DNA of 38,430 nucleotides from NCBI GenBank assembly GCA_001310715.1, contig BAXV01000034.1:1-38430 (forward strand), written 5' to 3'. The translations under genes were made by a program, and so were the position numbers. Positions 26,743 to 37,231 of the stretch are shown one piece after another (position 1 is the stretch's first letter; every line of letters starts with the position of its first letter). The DNA comes from Pseudovibrio sp. JCM 19062. GTDB taxonomy: Bacteria > Pseudomonadota > Alphaproteobacteria > Rhizobiales > Stappiaceae. The notes beneath the pieces were generated by a model. That model was not told where the DNA came from and ran no database searches. It saw only the letters and a list, made by a program, of their open reading frames with translations.

Positions 26743-29700
26743 TCACTTGCCTGTTGTTTTTAGTGTGTCATCACGCTCGATAGTCTCTTCGATACTCTTG
26801 TTCAATGCGAGCAAACAGGCCTTTTTCCAAATCACAAAGATTGCCGGAATGACGAAGAGTGTTAGCAGCGTGGCGGTGATCATGCCTCCCACCATGGGGG
26901 CCGCGATGCGCTTCATGATCTCCGAACCTGTCGCGGAGCCAAACATTATGGGGGTCAACCCGGCAAAGATAGCTGCAACCGTCATTATCTTTGGCCGCAG
27001 GCGCAGAAGCTCCTTCGACAACTGCGTCCAGAACATCTTTTGATGTCAAAGCTTGATGCGATAATCGAGCAGCCTGGATACGCTTGTCCCAGGATAGGTT
27101 GAGATAAAGCAGCATCACAATAGCCGTTTCGACAGCAACACCCGCAAGCGCGATAAAGCCAACCAGAACCGCAACGGACAGGTCGAAACCCAAGACGTAG
27201 ACAAACCAGATACCGCCGGTCAGGGCTATCGGCAGGGATGTTAGAATAATCGCCACTTCACCTAACCGGTTGAAGGCAAGGAACAGCATCAAGGTAATGA
27301 CCAGCAGGGTAACAGGGGCAACGAGCAGTAAGCGCTCCTGAACCCTCTCGATATACTCGTACTGCCCTGACCATGTGATCGAGTAACCAGCAGGGATCTT
27401 GACTTTGGAGGCGACCAATTGCTGTGCCTCGCTTACATAGCCGCCTAGATCCCGGCCTTCAATGTCAATGAACACGAAACCTGTTGGCCGTGCATTTTCG
27501 GAGCGGATCATGCCGGGACCGTCGACAATTTTTACGTCAGACACAGCACCGAGCGGAATGTGAGCACCAGAGGGAGTAACGACAGGCAGCTTCTCCAGCT
27601 GTTCCGGCGTGCTACGCCAATCCTGCGGGTAGCGCAGGTTAATGGGGTAACGCTCCAAACCTTCCACACTCTCAGAAATGTTCATGCCGCCGATAGCAGT
27701 CTGCACCACGTCCTGAACATCCTTGATGTTCATCATATAGCGAGTGGCGGCGTTTCGGTTGATGTCAATCTCGATAAAGCGCGCGCCTTCGGGTCGCTCT
27801 GCGTAGACTGACAAAGTGCCTTCAACGTCTTTGACAAGGCCTTCGATCTCAACAGAGATATCCTGAATAACTTGCAGATCAGGCCCTGAGACCTTCACAC
27901 CCACCGGGGTTTTCATACCCGTCGCGAGCATGTCGATACGGTTTTTGATCGGCTGTATCCAGACATTGGTCAGACCAGGCACCTGTACGGACTTGTCCAG
28001 TTCCTCCCGTATCTTCTCAAGCGTCATGCCATCGCGCCACTGGTCCTGCGGTTTCAGCTGGATGGTGGTTTCAAACATGGTCAAAGGCGCAGGGTCCGTT
28101 GCCGTGTCCGCACGTCCCAGCTTGCCGTGCACAGTTTTAACCTCCGGCACCTGCATGATCATACGGTCAGTTTGCTGAAGTACCTCCCGTGCCTTCCCTA
28201 TCGAGACACCGGTATAAAGTGATGGCATGTAGAGGAAGTCGCCTTCCTTCAACTCCGGCATGAACTCGGTCCCGACCCGATGCGCCGGTACAAGGATGGA
28301 AGCCACCAGAACCAGAGCAAGGACGATCATCGTCTTCGGCCAAGCGAGAACCAGCGAAAGCGCCGGGCGGTACAGTGTGATGCAAAAACGGTTGACCGGG
28401 TTCTTGGCCTCGGGATGAATCCGTCCCCGCACAAAATACCCCATCAGCACGGGCACTAGGGTAATGCTCAAGATGGTGGCCGCTGCCATTGCATAGGTCT
28501 TGGTGAAAGCCAGCGGTTTGAACAACCGCCCTTCCTGCGCCTCCAATACAAATACGGGTAGAAAGCTGATGGTGATAATCGCGAGGGAGTAGAACAGTGC
28601 TGGCCCAACCTCTGAGCAAGACTCAGCAACCACCTTCCAGCGGTTCTTGCTTGGGTCTGGCTCCGCTTCAAGTCTGCGGTGCATTGCCTCAATCATCACG
28701 ATGGTCGCATCCACCATAGCGCCAATCGCAATTGCGATCCCGCCAAGAGACATGACATTTGCATTCACCCCTTGCAGACGCATCACCAGAAGCGCCGTCA
28801 AAATGCCAAGCGACAACGAGATCAGGATCACCAATGAGGATCTGAGGTGCAGCAGGAAGATCGCGCACACCAGAACCACCACGATAAACTCCTCGGTAAG
28901 CTTCGTGATCAGATTTGCGATAGACCTCTCGATGACGCCAGAGCGATCATAGGTGGTTATGATCTCCACGCCGTCAGGCAGATTTGGCTTCAGCTCATTC
29001 AGTTTGGCTTTGACGCTTCAATTGTGAGCAGCGGGTTTTCACCCCAGCGCATAATCACAACTGCGCCAACCGCGTCGCCTTCACCGTTCAGATCAGCGAC
29101 CCCTCGACGCATTTGTGGGCCAAGCCGGATCTCGGCGACATCTTCCAATGTGAGCGCAGCGCCGCGTTCGTTCACTTTAATCGGAATGTGCTTTAGGTCT
29201 TCGATGGACTGGATATAACCCGTGGCGCGCACCATGTACTCGGCTTCTGCCATCTCGATAACACTGCCACTGGTTTCGCGGTTTGCATTTTCGATGATGC
29301 TCATCAGATCAGGCAGTGCCACGCCGTAAGCACGTAGTTTGTTGGGGTCAGCAACAACTTGATACTGCTTGACCATGCCACCAATGGTCGCCACTTCAGA
29401 TACACCGCTAACGGTTTGAAGCTCAAACTTCAGCCACCAATCCTGCAAGGACCTCAACTGTGCCATGTCATAGGTGCCGGTCCGGTCAATCAACGCATAC
29501 TGATAGATCCAGCCAACGCCGGTCGCATCTGGCCCAAGCTCAGGCGACACCCCGTCAGGTAGCTGTGCGCCCGCTTGCGCAAGATACTCCAGCACGCGGC
29601 TTCTCGCCCAATAAAGGTCCGTGTTGTCCTTGAAAACCACATAGACGTAGGAGTCGCCATAAAACGAGAACCCGCGCACATCGGTTACATTTGGCACAGA

Positions 29701-29922
29701 CAGCATGGCTGTGGCGATCGGGTAGGTCACCTGGTCTTCAATGACCTGTGGTGCCTGACCGTTGTAAGACGTCTTGATGATCACCTGAACATCGGAAAGA
29801 TCAGGAATTGCATCAACGGGGGTTTCCTTCAACGCCCAGATGCCGCCGAGTGCCAGCATCAACGCAGCCAGCAGAACGATCACGCGGTTCTTAATGGAGG
29901 AGCGAATGATTGAGGCGATCAT
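26743..29922 (-). CDS. cusA: CusA-type Cu(I)/Ag(I) RND efflux pump (frameshifted)
   Basis: About 1,058 residues after repairing indels near 29015 and 27035. It is the inner-membrane proton-driven RND pump of the heavy-metal efflux class. It begins [20 protein letters not shown] with the first membrane helix. The porter domain contains [20 protein letters not shown], and the large periplasmic loop has [17 protein letters not shown] and [16 protein letters not shown], where CusA proteins place the metal-binding Met. [12 protein letters not shown] and the C-terminal [14 protein letters not shown] are the usual helix motifs. It overlaps the end of cusB by 4 bp. No outer-membrane factor gene follows. 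Confidence 0.88.
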
Positions 29923-31426
29923 CGCTCAGCGGCCCCCGCTGGTGCCAGATGTCCTGATTTGTGATGTTTACTTCCCATTTGCCGCAGATCAACAAGGCTG
30001 AAACGTTTGTCAGATCCTCGCGCAATCGCAAACTCAATGTGTTCATTCGGGCGCAGGTCATAAGCTGCCAGATTGCCTCGAACAGCAAATGAGGTCTCCA
30101 TCTTTGGCCATTGAAGCTCATCTATTTCCGTATGCCGGATGGTGACGGAGTTGGTCGCAGGATCAACTTTGGTTACCGTCCCTTTCGACCAGATGGGAAC
30201 ACCTTGCGAAGGGGACATCCGTTCCATTCCAGCAGAAAGTGAGCTTTCACTGTCGATCAGGAACTGCGCAGAGGTCACAACTTCCTCGCCGGCCTGAAGG
30301 CCCTGCAAGATCTCCGTTCGGCTGCCCTCACCAAAACTGCCGGTCAATCCAGGCGTCACAATACGAGGCACGAAGGTTCCATCACCTGTTTTCAAGATCA
30401 CGCGCTCAGACATGCCTGTCCGGATCAACGCACTGGTCGGGATGGTCACAGCGCTACGCGTTTCAGCAGGGATGATGGTTACGCGGCCAAACATATTGGG
30501 ACGTAAGAGGCCTTCAGAGTTGTCAAAATACAGGCGCACCGGCAACGTGCGTGTCACCACGTCCAGTTCCGGATAGATGTAATCAATCCGCCCTTCCAGC
30601 ACCATGCCGGGCAAATGTTCAAAGCTAGCAAGTACTTGGCTGTTTGGGCTAAGGCGTGCGATATCCTGTTCAAACACATCAACCATCAACCAGACAGAAG
30701 ACATATCAGCGAGTCTAAGCGCCATGGAGTCCGGCTGCAGATACATACCATCTGCAGCATCCAGAGTGGTCACGACGCCGGATTGTGGGGCAAATACTTT
30801 AAAGACATCGACAGGTTTGCTGGCTTGTGCCATCTCGTCGATCTGGGCACTATCAATACCGTAGTTCTGAAGCTGGACGCGGATACTCTGTTCGGCTGCT
30901 TTGTCATTCCTGCGTACAGCTCTGATCAGGTCCGCATTGGCAACGATCACTTCGGGTGCATACACGGTAAAAAGCAAATCGCCCTTCTTTACCGGATCAC
31001 CGATTGCTCGGACATTGAGTTTTTGAATCCAGCCCTCCGTGCGCAGGTGAACATGACTGGAGCGATGTTCATCGTAGCCCACAAAGCCAACGCTTTCGAT
31101 TTTCTGAGAGATCGGCTCAACACTGGCGACAGCGTGCGCACACCAATATTGTTGATGACGCTTGGAGAGAGCGCCACCGTACTCGCCTTTGGCTTGGCTT
31201 CCTCCTCCGCATAAATCGGGATGAGATCCATTCCCATGGGAGACTTACCGGGCTCATCGCGTCTGAAATTCGGATCCATTGGCGCGACCCAGTACAGGAT
31301 CTCTCGCTCGTTTCTGTCGGGCCCTCCAGATGTCCAATCCATCGATCTTCCAAGAAAGAGCCCAAGCCCAACCGAGATACTCGAAACAACCACAAACCCA
31401 GCTACAACCGCGTACTTACTACGCAT
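29919..31426 (-). CDS. cusB: CusB-type periplasmic adaptor with HMBD and CusF-like tail (frameshifted)
   Basis: About 502 residues, one indel near 31115. An N-terminal membrane anchor ([20 protein letters not shown]) precedes a heavy-metal-binding motif of HMBD type ([18 protein letters not shown] then MGMDLIP), here lacking the usual Cys pair. A barrel-sandwich/lipoyl and helical hairpin region ([18 protein letters not shown]) and beta-barrel parts come next. From about residue 420 a CusF-like domain follows ([18 protein letters not shown] ... [10 protein letters not shown]), whose Trp and Met would bind Cu(I)/Ag(I). The adaptor thus carries its own metallochaperone. Co-transcribed with cusA from the CueR-type promoter. 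Confidence 0.87.
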
Positions 31427-31819
31427 CGGTCTTGTCCTGATCTACCAGGCACTGGTGCAACCTGAAACGGAGAAGCGGTATTAAAGTATGCTCGTACCGC
31501 TCAAGGTTCTGCCAGTGCACTACTTTTTATTGTTCTTCCGGCACAAGGTAACTCATAGCCAAGTATTGTAATCCTTCCAGTCACTAGAAGGTCAAGACTA
31601 ATCCACCAAACCGCCTGTCTTCAGCACATTAGCCACATAATACTTACAAACAATAAAGTCTTATCGATATTGAGTCGAAATTTATACTTGAGAAAGACTG
31701 AGAGGATATTTTCAGGAAGCACACAGATCGATCAACCGCACATAAATTCGCAAGCACTCACCCTTTCTAAGGTCTCGTGGCCCGCAGCATTCTCCCTCGT
31801 TCTGACGAAGTGCTGTCCG
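31427..31819 (-). other. Intergenic leader and promoter region of cusBA
   Basis: No gene recognised apart from a 9-codon ORF in the leader. It holds the CueR-type promoter at 31565-31595. The remainder up to the btuC stop shows nothing recognisable. Confidence 0.5.
31565..31595 (-). promoter_or_regulatory. CueR/MerR-type copper-responsive promoter
   Basis: On the minus strand TTGACC is followed by a 19-nt spacer and TACAAT. Across the spacer lies the imperfect dyad ACCTTCTAGTGACTGGAAGG. An over-long 19-bp spacer with a CCTTC/GGAAGG dyad is the hallmark of promoters activated by CueR/HmrR upon Cu(I)/Ag(I). No merR-family gene is in the window, so regulation must come from elsewhere. Confidence 0.8.
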
Positions 31820-32873
31820 CTATCTTTTCTCTCGCAGAAGCCAGATGAAGAAGATGCCGCCGAGGAGGCCGGTGATGATGCCGATTGGCATGTCTTCGGG
31901 CTTCATCAATGTACGCGCGGCCACGTCTGCGAGGAGGAGGAAGGTTGCGCCAAACAGTGCTGAGACCGGGATCAGGCGCCGGTAGTCGCCGCCCACAAAC
32001 AAGCGCACGATATGAGGCACCATAAGCCCCACAAAGCCGATCATCCCCGAAAACGCGACCATCACTCCCGTAATCAGCGCGCCAATCACGAAGGTTTCCA
32101 GCCGGAATCTTGAGACGGATATGCCAAGTGTGGTCGCCGTCTCATCGCCAATCGTCATCGCGTTGAAGTACCCTGCCCTCAGCCACAGCCAGCCCCCGCA
32201 GAGCACCAGCACGACCAGCGTACATAAGATGCCCCCACTGCGCCAGACCTAACCCGCCAAGCATCCAATAGACCACACTGTGTGTCGCCCGTGGGTCTGC
32301 CAGAAAGATGAGAATATTTGCGCCTGCCATCAGCACAAAGCTCACTGCCACACCAGTCAGCACCAGCCGGTCCGCACTGGTCGCGCTGGTAAACCTTGCC
32401 ACACCGATCACAAGGAAGGTCGCCCCAAGCGCACCCAAAAACGCCAGCAATGGCACCGTCAGCGTGCCCAGAAACAATCCCGTATGCAGCAGCGCCAACA
32501 CTGCCCCAAACGCTCCACCAGCTGAAATGCCGATCAGGTGCGGGTCTGCCAAGGGGTTGCGGGTGACGGATTGCAGGCAGGCCCCCACAATGGAGAGCCC
32601 TGCCCCCACCATGATCGCCAGCAGTGCGCGCGGCAAGCGGATTTGCCAAAGAATGTTCTCACGCCCCACGGACCAGCTCGGCTCAACCAGACCCGGCACC
32701 AACTTGTTTGCAAGAACACCCCAGACCGTCTCCATGGAAATGGAAACCGCGCCCACAGAGACAGCAAGGCAAACAGAAAGAACCAGCGCAGCCAAGCCCA
32801 CGCAGCTGATCTGTAGCAAATGATGAGAGTGGACCACCTTAGGCGCCGCAAAGACGCCGGTTCCTTCGCTCAT
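31820..32873 (-). CDS. btuC: BtuC/FecCD-type permease of a corrinoid ABC importer (frameshifted)
   Basis: About 350 residues once the break near 32180-32210 is repaired, the usual length for this ten-helix permease family. Typical segments are WQIRLPRALLAIMVGAGLSI near residue 75, NPLADPHLIGISAGGAFGAV, DRLVLTGVAVSFVLMAG, and the C-terminal FVGLMVPHIVRL with the coupling helix. Family members import siderophores or B12; the upstream cobalamin riboswitch argues for corrinoids. It starts 2 bp after the btuF stop. Confidence 0.85.
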
Positions 32874-32875
32874 GC

Positions 32876-33813
32876 TTATTTCCCCCAGAACGCGGCTGCG
32901 AGCTTCTTGATCGCCTTAATGTTTCTAGGTCCTGGCGTTGCTTCAGCATATTCCAGCGTCACGAACCGGTCATTCTTCACGGCGTCCATATCTGCGAAAG
33001 CGGGATTGTTGAGCATGAACTCGCGCTTCTGCTGAGCAGTTACTTCGCCGTAGTTCACAATCACGATGATCTCCGGGTTCGCCTCAACAACGGCCTCCCA
33101 GTTCACCCGTGCCCAGTTCTTCTCAAAGGTATCCATCACATTGCTGCCGCCAGCAGCCTCAATCAAGCCGTCGGCATGGCATAACGCCCTGCGGTGAATG
33201 GGGAATCTTCTCCGCTATCATAAACAAAGATCCGTGGCGGAGTGCCTGAAACCTTCAAACCAGCTTTGAACTGAGCAAGCTCGTCACGGTAGCGCTGCAC
33301 CAGCTTTTCCGCCCGCGCCTCAACCCCAAAGATGCGGCCAAGGTTCAGCAGATCATTGTACATGTCATCCATGGAAACCTTTGGTTTCGCGCCAACATGA
33401 ATGCAGCTTTCGGTCAGCTCGTACACCTTGATGCCAAACGGCTCCAGCGTTTCGGGTGTTACCTCACCGCCCACACGCATACCGTAGTTCCAGCCTGCGA
33501 AAAAGAAGTCAGCGTCCGCGCCAATCAGCACTTCCTTGCTCGGATATTTCGGAGAAAGCTCCGGCAATGCGGCCACCTGATCGGTCAGTTCCGTGTCCAG
33601 CGTCTTCCAGCCGGAGACGCCGGTGTACCCGACCATCTTATCCTGCAAGCCCAACGCCAGCATCATCTCTGTCAGGTTAGAGTCGTTAGAAACCGCGCGC
33701 TGCGGCACACTGGCAAACTCCACGGTGCGATTGCAGCTTTGGACGGAAACCTCTGCCAGTGCAGCAGAAGAGGAAAGCAGCGCGACTGCCAGCGCCAAAC
33801 CAAATTTTCTCAT
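32876..33813 (-). CDS. btuF: BtuF/FecB-type periplasmic binding protein (frameshifted)
   Basis: About 312 residues with one indel near 33165-33180. A clear signal peptide (MRKFGLALAVALLSSSAALA) is followed by the class III binding-protein fold. The N lobe runs from RTVEFASVPQRAV, with LTEMMLALGL and YTGVSGW. A backbone helix follows, and the C lobe has EANPEIIVIVNYGE and ends at FWGK. It delivers the ligand to the permease encoded downstream. Corrinoid specificity is inferred from the riboswitch. Confidence 0.82.
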
Positions 33814-33824
33814 GGGAAGAGGCC

Positions 33825-34608
33825 TTATGAGTGAAGTTCAAATGTAAGAAGGGATTGCTGTCGGGACATCAGCTGGTCATGCGTGGCGCGCACTTGAAAC
33901 GCCTGTGAAACCAAAGCAGGTGAAAGGACTTGCTCCGGCGCCCCAATGCCAAGCATTTGCCCATGATCCAGCAATAGGATCTGATCACACACCTGTGCTG
34001 CCATGTTCAGGTCGTGCAAACTGGTAATGATCGTCAGATCCAGCTCTTCAATCAGTTTCAGAATTTCCAGTTGGTGGCGAATGTCCAGGTGGTTGGTCGG
34101 CTCATCCAGAACGAGCAATTTCGGCTCCTGTGCCAGCGCCCGTGCCACCATCACCCGCTGCCGCTCTCCGCCAGAAAGCGTGCCAAACAATCGTCCCGCC
34201 AGCCTTCCAGCTGCAAAGCATGGATTGCACGGTCCACCACCTGCCGGTCGCGTTCTCGGGAAGCTGCCAGCCCGCTGCGATAGGGCGTTCGCCCCAGCTC
34301 CACGATCTCGCGCACTTTGAGCGCAAAATCCGTTGGCTGTTCTTGCAGCACCGCAGCCACCCTCTGCGCTGTCGCTCGAGCGGAGAGAGACCAGATGTCA
34401 TCACCGTCAACGCACACTTGTCCGCTCATCGGCTTGTTAAAGCGGTAAAGCAGCCGCAGCAGGGTCGACTTCCCTGCCCCATTCGCGCCGACAACGCCAA
34501 GCGTCTGCCCTGCCGCCAGCGCTCAAAACTCAGCGGCTTTAGGACAAGCTCGGACCTGCGCTCTGGTGCCCAGGAAACCTCACGAACTGAAACAGAAGCT
34601 GCGCTCAT
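33825..34608 (-). CDS. btuD: BtuD/FecE-type ABC ATPase (frameshifted)
   Basis: About 260 residues from three frames (breaks near 34525 and 34190). It has Walker A GANGAGKST, Q-loop LQEQPTDF, signature LSGGERQRV, Walker B LLVLDEPTNHLD and H-loop TSLHDLN, in normal order and spacing. It powers the importer formed with the two genes downstream. The ATG overlaps the stop of the 48-residue gene upstream. Confidence 0.85.
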
Positions 34609-34751
34609 GCCCGCGCATCCGCGCGCAGCTCAGGTGCAATCGAGCCATCCAAACGGTAGAAATGGTAGGAAACAGGCCTCATAACGCCCTCCGCGTTGCA
34701 GCAGGGGCAAATAGAAACCGGAGATGTGAGAGCTTGCGCCAATGCAACCAT
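34605..34751 (-). CDS. 48-residue CPCC protein behind the riboswitch
   Basis: A short protein with ICPCCNAEG near residue 14, a one-sided metal- or thiol-type motif, and SYHFYRLDGS in the second half. The ATG at 34751 has AAGGAGG 5 nt upstream, so it is clearly translated and preferred over longer upstream starts. It is the first gene of the corrinoid operon, and a G+C-rich hairpin sits between the riboswitch and its ribosome-binding site. Could be a small metal-binding partner or a leader peptide; no family recognised. Confidence 0.6.
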   Translation of the reverse strand: MVALAQALTSPVSICPCCNAEGVMRPVSYHFYRLDGSIAPELRADARA

Positions 34752-34798
34752 TATGGCCTCCTTCCGGGACGCCCCGCCCGGGTTGAAGTGGAACATAA

Positions 34799-34968
34799 TG
34801 GCAGGTCTCCTGACTCGCGGGTCTATGCTCAGCCAGCCTTCCCGGTTCTCACCAGTGGCATGTTGGCTTCGCTCTCCGCTTACAGTTGCGGGGGCAGTCA
34901 CGGATTTGGCGCCTGTTGGCTACACCGCACCGTGTTCCCTTTTAATCCCGAGGCCTTTCGCACCTCAG
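34799..34968 (-). promoter_or_regulatory. Cobalamin riboswitch
   Basis: On the minus strand the conserved elements occur in order: GGGAACACGGTG, then GTGACTGCCCCCGCAACTGT, the B12 box GCCACTGG, a CGGGAAGGC element and the closing GAGTCAGGAGACCTGCC. This is a complete cobalamin aptamer. It would repress the following operon when adenosylcobalamin or another corrinoid binds, probably through the hairpin that precedes the ribosome-binding site of the 48-residue gene. Confidence 0.92.
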
Positions 34969-35198
34969 AAACCATCGCTGCGGATATTGAGATTAGTGCC
35001 TCCCAATTGCAAGGGCAATCTTGCCATGGCTTGCTACAGCTGTTGAAAGGTGCGGTTGCCAGCTTGGTTTCGTCTATGCACCGCGAAAGAGGTGCCCTCA
35101 CCTATCATCGGAGATGGTTTTCGGCTCCTGAGGTCATGTGGAAGAGTAATGCAGTATCACACTGAGTAATAGTGTTTCATACTTAGGAATAAACTATC

Positions 35199-35445
35199 TG
35201 TTATGACCTGCAATCATAATCGGCTCGGCTTGCAATCATCGGCATTTTGAGCCCAAATTAAATGACTTTATCTGAGGGGCTAAACCCACATTAATTGCGA
35301 ATGAGCCCACATTGTTTGCAACCAGCCTGCAATCATAAGCCCGAACCCACATTAATTACGAACGGTGGAAGAGCAGGACAAAGCGGTCATTCGCTACGGT
35401 GCAGGAATCTAAGTCTGCAACAAGCCATAGCTGACGCGGTGGGCC
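35199..35445 (+). repeat. Iteron-rich element end, copy B
   Basis: Starts TGTTATGACCTGCAATCATA, like copy A 8,973 bp to the left, and is in the same orientation. The iteron part has only one or two differences from A; the tail is more diverged. The two copies bracket the cus and btu operons. Confidence 0.7.
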
Positions 35446-35561
35446 ATGTGACCGGATACTTGGGAGAAAGAACTCTCAGAGCGGTAACAAGTATCGCCGT
35501 GTAATATGCACCGCGATACTTTTGAGTGGGCAATAGTTTTGATAAACAATAAAGCGAGGAC

Positions 35562-36181
35562 CTACGCGGCGCTGGCGCGTACTTGATGGACAAGTGTGGC
35601 CCAGTCCATTCCCAGGGCCTCATAGACGGGGGCCGCTTCAGGCCGGGCATTGTCACCGAGCATTTCGACGATCAGGCTAGAGCCATCAGCAACTGTTACT
35701 CCATTTTGGACAAGGCGCATGATGCCTGTTTCCCGTTTGGTCTGGTTGAATGTACCGCTGGCATCCACGGCAACATATGCATCAAACCCTTCGCTCTTGG
35801 CAGTCATCGCCGGAAATGCAGCGCAAACCTCTAATGACACGCCAGCAAAAATGAGTTTTTGGCGACCAGTTTGACGGATTGCGGCAACCACACGCGGATC
35901 GTCCCAAGCATTGACGCTGGTGCGGTCAATGAACTCTTGTCCCGGTAGTGCCTCAACCAGTTCAGGGAATGCCGGCCCCCATAGTGTGTCGGCGGATGTT
36001 GTGGTGGTTATGATCGGAACATTAAGAGCCCGCGCTGCTTTTGCCAAGCCAACCACATTGTGTTTAAGCTCAGCTGCGGAGTAATCCCTAATGCCCGTCA
36101 TCAACCTACCTGATGATCGACGAGAACAAGAGCAGTATTTTCGGCAGTAAGGCGCACAAAGTTGGTCGTATTCTGATTCAT
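35562..36181 (-). CDS. YcaC-like isochorismatase-family hydrolase (frameshifted)
   Basis: About 206 residues. The N-terminal MNQNTTNFVRLTAENTALVL and VDHQVG are in another frame from the rest; one T added near 36107 joins them. The catalytic Asp is in VLVDHQ, Lys in the following helix region (ELKHNVVGLAK) and Cys in GVSLEVCAAFPA, the Asp-Lys-Cys triad of the family. ATSFEDG-type and NAWDDPRV segments match YcaC-like members. Physiological substrate unknown. It follows the pirin gene on the same strand and is probably co-transcribed. Confidence 0.8.
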
Positions 36182-36232
36182 AATCTTTCCTTTCGGCTCC
36201 ATAGTTTTTGTCTTGGTGTATGATGGGAGAGT

Positions 36233-37112
36233 TTAGGCGGGTATCGAGCCAAGGCGACCAGCGGCGTAATCTGCAGCTATACGTTCCAGCTCATCAGTGG
36301 TACTCATTACGAAAGGTCCCTTCTGTATGAAGTTTTCGCGCAGCGTGCACCTTCGATCAGTACAAAATGGCTATCCTTGGCAGCAAGTAACTTGATCTGT
36401 ATATCATCGTCACCACCATGAAGTGCAATGGAACTTCCTCCTGCGAGCCGAATTGTCTGCCCACTCAGCTGAACATCAAACTCGCCCTGAACCGTGTACA
36501 ACCAGACCGCATTATTGGGCTGGGCCTCGTGCTTGAACAAATGTTCCGCAGTCAGTTTCCCATCAAGGATGGTTAATGGCAGTACGGGCGATTGAGCCCC
36601 TTCTATGCTGTTACTTGTGCCGAGAACGACACGGACGCGATATCCATCTCCTTCGAGAGCAGGGACATCTGCAGATTTTATGTGAAGCGAGGCAGGAGCA
36701 TCATGTTTGAGTTTCGCCGGCAGGTTAACGAAAATTTGGAGGCCATGGGTCTTAGATCCCGGACGGGGCTCTTCGTTATGTACTGCTCCGCCGCCAGCCT
36801 TTAGCCAGTAAAGATCACCGGGCAGCAAATCGATGTCGTTGCCGAGAGAATCCTGATTATTGAAGGCTCCAGTACTGTCTTCAAATATAACCGATACCGC
36901 AGAAATACCGGCGTGGGCATGCGGGCCAAATGTGGCTCCGTCATTCCAAAATGGTCAACCATGATCAGAGGGTCCATCAACCCACTAAATTGTCTATGGC
37001 TAAAACTCTTTGCTCTAAACGCTTGCCCTTTGATTACCCGCTCGCCAGCAATTGGGCCTATTGCATCAACGCTGGTATTGTCCAGTTCTGATGTCTCGAA
37101 TGTTGTTTTCAT
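36233..37112 (-). CDS. Pirin-family cupin protein (frameshifted)
   Basis: About 293 residues after repairing indels near 36935 and 36340. The bicupin N-terminal part has DPLIMVDHFG and then the metal ligands in TFGPHAHAG and GAVHNEEP. The C-terminal cupin contains LFKHEAQPNNAVWLYTVQGE. The last 30 residues (FIQKGPFVMSTTDELERIAA) are typical pirin/YhhW. Family members are metal-binding, and some have quercetin 2,3-dioxygenase activity. Divergent from the LysR gene and upstream of the YcaC-like gene, a common trio. Confidence 0.83.
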
Positions 37113-37231
37113 CGTCTCATCTCCTGTTGTGTTTTGAACTTAATATTGGAAAATGTGAGAGAAAATACGTATAAATTGAAATCTATTGTTCTATATTTGA
37201 AACGAAATCAATTCTGAGACGGCCAGCCTAA

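Noticed and set aside
30615..31214. 199-codon plus-strand ORF within cusB
   Set aside because: Shadow frame opposite the well-supported CusB adaptor.
32308..32823. Long plus-strand ORFs in the btuC region
   Set aside because: Antisense shadows of a G+C-rich permease gene, with the usual Pro/Arg/Ser-rich composition.
34566..35165. Plus-strand 199-codon ORF across the riboswitch region
   Set aside because: It runs antisense through a complete cobalamin riboswitch and the btu leader; Arg/His/Pro-rich shadow composition.
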